Positions 58,612 to 64,000 of a DNA stretch of 64,000 bases are shown here, in pieces. Source of the stretch: Ceratodon purpureus. Its lineage: Eukaryota > Streptophyta > Bryopsida > Pseudoditrichales > Ditrichaceae. The DNA is taken from NCBI GenBank assembly GCA_014871385.1, contig CM026422.1, positions 23,739,014-23,803,013 on the forward strand. Reading direction: 5' to 3'. Within the stretch, counting starts at the first letter, position 1, and each line of letters opens with the position of its first letter. The position numbers and the translations under genes are program-made. A model generated the notes under the pieces. The model saw nothing but the letters and a program-made list of their open reading frames with translations, was not told where the DNA came from and ran no database searches.

Positions 58612-59874
58612 AGGTAGAAGCACCCATTTCCAATAGCATCCCCACAACCAACCTGTAGATGTCCCCAAAACCGCAAATTGGCTGTCGGACCACTCAATTT
58701 AAACTAAGTTAAACTGACCAATCAAAAAGCTCAAAAACACTAAAAAAGCTGGTGGTTTTGGGTAAACTCATGAGTGGAAATTAGTACCAACTAGGTGTGA
58801 GAATGGAAAAGTCTACAGATCAGTTTTCGGTCACGAAGTACTTTTATGTTTAAATATTTGTATCTATTTCAATATTGGGAAGAAAATTTTGAAAAAAATT
58901 GCATTCTATGAGAAACCTAATTCTCTACACGTGAAAATAACACCCCAAATATAACCCCGAAAAAAAGGCTCAAAATCCTTAACCCCTAAAGTTCTGAGGG
59001 TATTTTTCATCAAAACTGCCTGAAAACAGCCCCTCTTCAAATCAAGGTGGATTTTGCTAAGTTGGGGTCATAATTAGTACATCTAACCATAAGATCTTGT
59101 AGCTACCTTCTATCTCTACATGTCCACCAAATCTTACACACTCATTCCTCACCAATTGCAAGATCATAACGTTCAAAGTTGAAAATAAAGTTTTTTTTCC
59201 CTGCGCAAAAAAGGATCAGCAAAGTTTTGAAGGCCCAAAAAACCATTTTTTTGCATTATGGATTTTGGCGGTTTTGATGCACATCAAAGAAGACTGAGTT
59301 AGCTATTTGTATTGAAAAAATCATATTCAAAAAAGTTGTGGAAGGTTGCCAAAAAAATCATTTTTTGCTAGGGGGTATACTGAAATTCACAAACAAAGGC
59401 CGTTTTTGGACAATAAAAATAGCATATGAAAACAATTTGGATTAAAAATCCGAACGGTGGGAACATGCTCTACTGCCTTCTTTATACAAAGAAATTTTTA
59501 TTTTTGAAAAATTTCAAAATCTCAATTTTAGGTGGAATTTCAAAGTTTCATCTTTGGGCAGATTTTCGCAGATTTTCGCAATTTTGGGCAGCTTTGGGCA
59601 GTTTTGGGCAGAATTTGCTGCATTCACAGTGGTTCAGCAGCTGCCCTACGAGCAGCGTTTGACACTTAAACCTTCATAACTTTTGATCCTGATGTCGGAA
59701 TTGAAAAATAAAAATACCCACACGAAGATCTCCGAACGGCCCACCTTCAATAAAAATTTCAGAAAATCCCGATGTAAATTGCATTCATAGGTACATGCCC
59801 AAATTCCAAAAAAGCCCAAATGTGGATTATTGTCCTTTAGGGGTTAAGTTGTTGGTTATAGGTGCTTCTACCCC
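58612..59874. mobile_element. MITE, family M1 (copy 3), split by a nested TTAA element
   Basis: The left end GGTAGAAGCACCCAT (58613 on) and right end, the inverse of GGTAGAAGCACCTATAACC (59854-59872), belong to the family of 14962-15381 and 28238-28637. The span is 1263 bp, but removing the inner element with one TTAA (865 bp) leaves about 398 bp, the same size as the other copies (420 and 400 bp). TA occurs close to both ends (58611-58612 and 59875-59876), with a base or two of slippage. A TGTAG...CCCCAAAACCG block near 58650 resembles the internal block of the other two. Confidence 0.75.
58979..59847. mobile_element. TTAA-flanked element, piggyBac-like (copy A, 861 bp)
   Basis: TTAA at 58979-58982 is followed by CCCCTAAAG, and the exact inverse CTTTAGGGG is followed by TTAA at 59844-59847. 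TTAA duplication plus short inverted ends beginning CCC is the signature of the piggyBac superfamily. The element has no transposase-sized frame, so it would be non-autonomous. It contains GCAGATTTTC and TTTGGGCAG micro-repeats (about 59560-59610) and an ATCCGAACGGTG motif (about 59447) shared with 62028-63114. It sits inside the MITE 58612-59874, so it is the younger of the two. Confidence 0.6.
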
Positions 59875-59913
59875 TATTCTCTTTGCTTAAGTTACCATAT
59901 ATTCAACATCCCA

Positions 59914-59962
59914 AACCAGAGAATTATTAGGCCAACCAGAGAATTATTAGGCCAACCAGAGC
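59914..59962. repeat. 20-bp direct duplication
   Basis: Two perfect units beginning AACCAGAGAATTATTAGG start at 59914 and 59934, with a partial third. Minor local duplication. Confidence 0.85.
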
Positions 59963-60128
59963 AGAGGAACATGACCCGGAGGTCTCTTTAATAAGCGATT
60001 TCGGTACTGCAAGATTTATGTGGGAGCCAAAGAATTCTTTCTGGGCCCAGCGAATTAATCTTTTGCAAGTTGGCCTGGCCCACTTATCTTTCGGATATCA
60101 CTGTTTTCTAAACAAGATTAACTCCAAG

Positions 60129-60195
60129 GGATTTTTTGAAACTTAGGGCATGCTCCCACGAATTTTTGAAACTTTGGGCATACTCCACGAGGTCC
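60129..60195. repeat. Short duplicated segment
   Basis: TTTTTGAAACTT(A/T)GGGCAT followed by a CTCC-CACGA block occurs twice in a row (about 60132 and 60161) with small differences. No function seen. Confidence 0.65.
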
Positions 60196-60199
60196 AAGA

Positions 60200-62027
60200 C
60201 GGTAGTAGGTTTGTGGGAATATGATTTTTAGGATCCACACTAAATTTCTAGGACAAATAGTAATGTTATTAAGAGTCATATTTTTCTCAACTTTGAGTAC
60301 CTCCATATATTTGTTGCACATTTCTATAACCTATATTCAGATTTTTTTTGCAATTACAAAATAGGCTTGTGTTTGAAATTGACAAAAATCAATTATGTAC
60401 AATTTTGAAAGTATTTTACAACAATAATTGCCAAATTTGTGTTATGGACATTATTTTAAGAATTTTGTAAAAACTATTTTTTAGCAACTTTCTAAATAGA
60501 AGCCTTTAGAACATTCAAGAAATAGGTTTTTGAATTCTCTTAAAAATATTTATATCAGTTAATAAAAATATTTTAAGCTAATACCTTATTTCATGCAAAT
60601 ATTAGATTTGATCTTTTTCTTCTAAATTATGTAATTTAGACATGGATACAAAGAACTTGCGTGGATATACAATTAATCATGTTGTCCCTCGTCCCTCTGA
60701 AAGGGAAAAATATTTATGGTATAACGCTCTATTTCAAATACAATTTGCAACTGAAGTATGTGGTCAATAGAATTTGTGTTAGTAGTGACTTTTCAAAGAT
60801 GTAAAAAAATATTGTAAGTGCATTGCAAGAATCACAATATTTTTGCAAAATGATAATTAACTAAAAAATTATAGTGAAAATTTCAAAAAATGTTGAATTG
60901 TCAAACAATGCATAAAGTGGCCATTTCATGTTAACTTGAAGAAATCTACAATAGTACATATATTCGTCACTCAGAATTCTATGGACTGATGGCAAAAAAT
61001 AAATGTCTAACTCTTCAATACTTCCATTTTCAAAGGAATACAAGCTTGGTTTTGGAATGTTGATTCTTCATCAATGGAATTCCTTCATAGATTGCTAAGA
61101 AAAAAAATAAAAAAAATTAAAAAAATAAATTCAAGCAAAGCACTTTAACAAACGAGCTTAAAAAGATTGGGCAAGTACCAACTTTAAGGCGGTTACTGTT
61201 TCCTTGCCTCCCTTAGTAAGAACTCGTTGAGTCAATAGTGTCATTTCTATCGCTCACATTTTGGTTCTTCTCTCTCCTAGATCTCTATGGGATCTCTCCC
61301 CTTACTCCTTCTAATTATGAATATAAAACAACTCTTTTACAGTTGCCTCCAACATCTCTCTTCAATTTTTGCCTACTCTTTTTAATTGTAATTTTTTTCT
61401 TCTTAGGCCTCTTGCTTTGAGGAATTAGTTATTTCTTTGTTTACTTTTTTGTATTGAAGGCTTGAGTAGAATACTCATGTTTGGCTAAGCTTCTCAAAAC
61501 CCCTTGTTTTCTAGTTAATAGCAAATTTTGCAGTTAGATCAATGAAGTATGTACGTCCATTAATGGACAAAATTAGATATATCCATTATATCCGCCCACT
61601 TTTCTTTTATACATTTGCTTCAAATAAAAGATGGAAATGGCTTGATTTGCCCTACATTGTAGGAGTTGATATCCATAGTATAGTGCCAAGTGTAATGGTT
61701 GTGCACCTACTTTCAGAAGTTGTGAAAGTCTCTCTCTCCTATTTTCTTAATGACTGATGTGTTGCATTGTTGATTAAAATTTTTTTTGACCTCCTTATCT
61801 GCTATCTAATTCTTTTTTGGCAATTTCTAGTTTAGCTTTCTTAGACAATCTTTTTTATTTAGAGAATTTTGCATCGTCCTTTTTCTTTAGGCTTTCTAAT
61901 ACATTTACTTTTTTTATTGCTATGAATTCCATGGTTTTCCAATGTTGATTTGAAGTCAACATGTCACAGTGATATGGAATAATGTACTAAAAGATTTTAT
62001 CTTATTCTAGTAGGTCGCACAACATGT
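60200..62027. other. AT-rich intergenic DNA
   Basis: AT-rich with short open frames (for example 60861-61043, 61238-61420, 61542-61757) that lack motifs. No gene seen. Confidence 0.4.
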
Positions 62028-63114
62028 TTAACCCCTAAAGCATCAACTCAACACTTTTGGTATGATTTAGGGTCCGGTCAGGCTCCCTATGAGTCAAATT
62101 TTACTGGATGTGGCTGTATTTTTGGCACACCATGGGAAATTGTCATATCTTTCTAACAAGACCAAATTTCACTTTCATCGGGCCCGTAGTTAAGAAATAA
62201 TTCGTGTTTAAAGATCAAAATTCAATTCAGGGCAGTTGGGGCAGGTTTGTGGCCGATGGGAGTGGTGTACCAAATCTATGACAGTCTACAGTGACTTCAA
62301 AATGATCCTTTCTGAAATCGTTTCACAATTTTTTTATTTTAAACTTGAATTTGAGAAATCAAACCGTAGGATCTTGTTCAGAGCCATCCAATTAGTCTAC
62401 GTACCAAGTTTTGTAAAGTTTGACCGTACGGATGTTGAGATATATTTAGTCAAAGTTCCAAGTTCTATACAAACTGTCAGACAGATCTACAGTGATTGGG
62501 TCACCTTCGTCACCCATTTTCCCTTCACCATTTTCTCCTCCTAAACCACTGTAAAATTCATGTCTATTTTTGATTTATTTATTTTTTTGATTTTTTTCCT
62601 CTACAATTTCTTTTCCATACAAATGCATGTATACACCGTTCGGATTTCAAAAAATAGATGAACTTCTTAGGCATTTGTAGTGTGGAAAAAGAGGTAGTGT
62701 ATATGCATTTCATTTGACTCCCGTCACTAGAAGTGTGGTTCTCCAATGCTTCTGTGTGTTGTATTGTCTTAAATTTTTTTGAGCATACTCCCAACTCACT
62801 TTAGAATCCAAAATTGAAGAGCCTCCAACCACACGATCTCAAAAAATTGGCTCTTTCACTCTTTGAAGGGTGGCTGTCTCTGCCGGGCAGGACCAAAAAA
62901 AACTTTTCACTCAAGTTCAGACCTTATGATCTTCCAAACGGTGAAGAGTTACAGTCTAAAATTTTGTGTACACATACATGTATAAGTTAGGTACTAGATC
63001 CTACTGTTAGATTCTCCTATATATGTTTAAATTTGCATAATTCTATCTTGAACTAAAACAGGGTAGATGTGAGGCAGAATTTGGGATTTTATGGCCAAAT
63101 GCTGTAGGGGTTAA
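62028..63114. mobile_element. TTAA-flanked element, piggyBac-like (copy B, 1079 bp)
   Basis: TTAA (62028-62031) then CCCCTAAAGCAT; at the other end the inverse of CCCCTACAGCAT, then TTAA (63111-63114). The inverted ends match at 11 of 12 positions. An AAATCCGAACGGTG motif on the minus strand (about 62634-62648), followed by ACATGC-like sequence, matches copy A at 59444-59470, so the two are relatives in opposite orientation. A CCRTARGATCTTGT motif is also common to both (about 59088 and 62365). No transposase-like frame; the longest, 102 codons (62236-62544), is unrecognised. Confidence 0.55.
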
Positions 63115-63249
63115 TGAGTTTTGATAATCTACTAATTTTTTTTGTAAGGCGTTGGTAGATCCATGTCTGCAGAGAAGATCTTTAGTATCGCTATTACCTT
63201 TAACCTGGACATAACAATAAGTAGCATTTTCTAATGTTGAAACACATCC

Positions 63250-63612
63250 AGATAGATAGATAGAAACACCAGCCCAGTCAGGCCGGCGTGAATAAAGTGT
63301 CCGTTCGTAGTGCCATTGACCCGATGCCCACAGGACAAGGGGACAGTGTGACACAACTACTCTCCCCTTTCGAGGATGGACACTATAGTAACACTATAAC
63401 TACCTAGCCTAGAGCTAAGTACTACCATTACGAAGAACGGACATGTTCTCCACCCCTAGGACATTTTAAAGGGTACCCATACAACAAGGTCAAGAGACCC
63501 CCCACCAAGATTGGGTGGATCAATGGTGGTAAAGCCCCGCGCGGCAGTGGGAATCAAACCCTGGTCATCCCAAAGGGATGCCAAGAGCCTATCCAACACC
63601 ACCCAAAGGCCC
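63250..63612 (-). mobile_element. Candidate tRNA-derived SINE
   Basis: On the minus strand GGTTTGATTCC (63560-63550) matches the RNA polymerase III B box at 10 of 11 positions. A TGGTGTTGGATAGG stretch about 41 bases upstream (near 63601-63588) resembles an A box, and CATCCCTTTGGGATG between them could form an anticodon-stem-like hairpin. About 300 bp further on the sequence ends in a short (TATC)n tract near 63251-63265. This head-body-simple-tail order is that of a tRNA-type SINE. No flanking duplication was found, so the ends are approximate. Confidence 0.4.
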
Positions 63613-63614
63613 TA

Positions 63615-64000
63615 TGATAGTTTAAAGTCATTCCGGACCTAAAAACAAAATCCATTTATAATCACTAAGGCACTAAGGTTTTTCTTTGAATTCTTTACTT
63701 GGCTGAAAATTATCTTTATTGCCTTAACCGGACCTTAATATTTTGTAAAGTTGTTGCTTTTTAAAAGCCAAGGATATCCAATGGATGAGGTCTATTTTTT
63801 TGAAATAATATCCTTGTAGCCTATTGACCAAACATCCTATTAGACCCTAAATGTGGTTTTGAATGGTGTGAAAACATCAATATCCAAGGGTTGCAATGCA
63901 TGACAAATGTGACTTTGCAAGATAACAAAACCTTACCTTGCTTCTTAGACTTGTTTAATGACTTTTATTGTCACATGCCTATTATGCCGATTTAGATCAA
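63615..64000. other. Intergenic DNA to window end
   Basis: AT-rich DNA with no recognisable gene or repeat ends. Confidence 0.4.

Noticed and set aside
1-64000. CRISPR arrays, rRNA genes, canonical tRNA genes, bacterial-type operons
   Set aside because: Looked for on both strands; no regularly spaced repeats of CRISPR type, no rRNA cores, and the only Pol III-like boxes are in the SINE candidate near 63.5 kb.

Overview
This is nuclear DNA from a land plant. Nearly every gene is split by GT-AG introns of about 50-700 bp, and the proteins belong to plant families: PM19/AWPM-19, kinesin-light-chain-related (CMU/KLCR), GRXS17-type multi-domain glutaredoxin, an SPPPP-repeat wall protein, a transmembrane Fragile-X-F/RING protein and an ankyrin-PGG-type protein. 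Codon use and intron sizes do not settle the lineage. A bryophyte or another seedless plant is a guess only. I see no plastid, mitochondrial or bacterial sequence and no CRISPR array.

Layout. (1) 1-2200, plus strand: 3' part of a PHAF1/UPF0183 gene, cut by the window edge. (2) 5032-6356, plus: AWPM-19/PM19 membrane protein behind a G-box and TATA box. (3) 7980-13458, minus: complete MLH1 mismatch-repair gene, 16 exons. (4) 13.5-17.6 kb: spacer between the divergent MLH1 and KLCR genes, with CT-rich microsatellites, a 22-bp tandem repeat, a MITE and a GC-rich island. (5) 17621-20678, plus: KLCR/CMU TPR protein. (6) 20.7-26.4 kb: AT-rich, gene-poor DNA with repeat remnants. (7) 26546-27028, plus: secreted SPPPPEYKK-repeat protein. 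(8) 28.2-35.4 kb: transposon cluster with a MITE, a young Ty3/gypsy chromovirus (29412-35017), a Stowaway-like MITE and a hairpin element. (9) 36510-41643, minus: RING membrane protein, 14 exons. (10) 41.7-47.0 kb: spacer with a small poly(A) retroposon at 42.5 kb. (11) 47041-49771, minus: GRXS17 with one thioredoxin-like and three glutaredoxin domains. (12) 53370-56731, minus: ankyrin/four-TM protein. (13) 57-64 kb: a possible spliced leader, then repeats.

The host genes are mostly unrelated housekeeping and stress genes (DNA repair, redox/Fe-S, ubiquitin ligation, ABA-linked membrane protein, cytoskeleton, cell wall). I see no operon-like logic among them. The most unusual signal is in the repeats. 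Two elements (58979-59847 and 62028-63114) start with TTAA-CCCCTA and end with the inverse, share an internal motif in opposite orientation, and one sits inside an older MITE. Related MITEs elsewhere in the window let that host be reconstructed, and one of them still carries a single TTAA at the matching position, as an unoccupied site would. This is the signature of piggyBac-type insertion, unexpected in a land plant. No transposase is encoded here.

Exon coordinates were read by eye from splice signals, frame continuity and remembered family sequences. No alignment or gene-prediction program was run.
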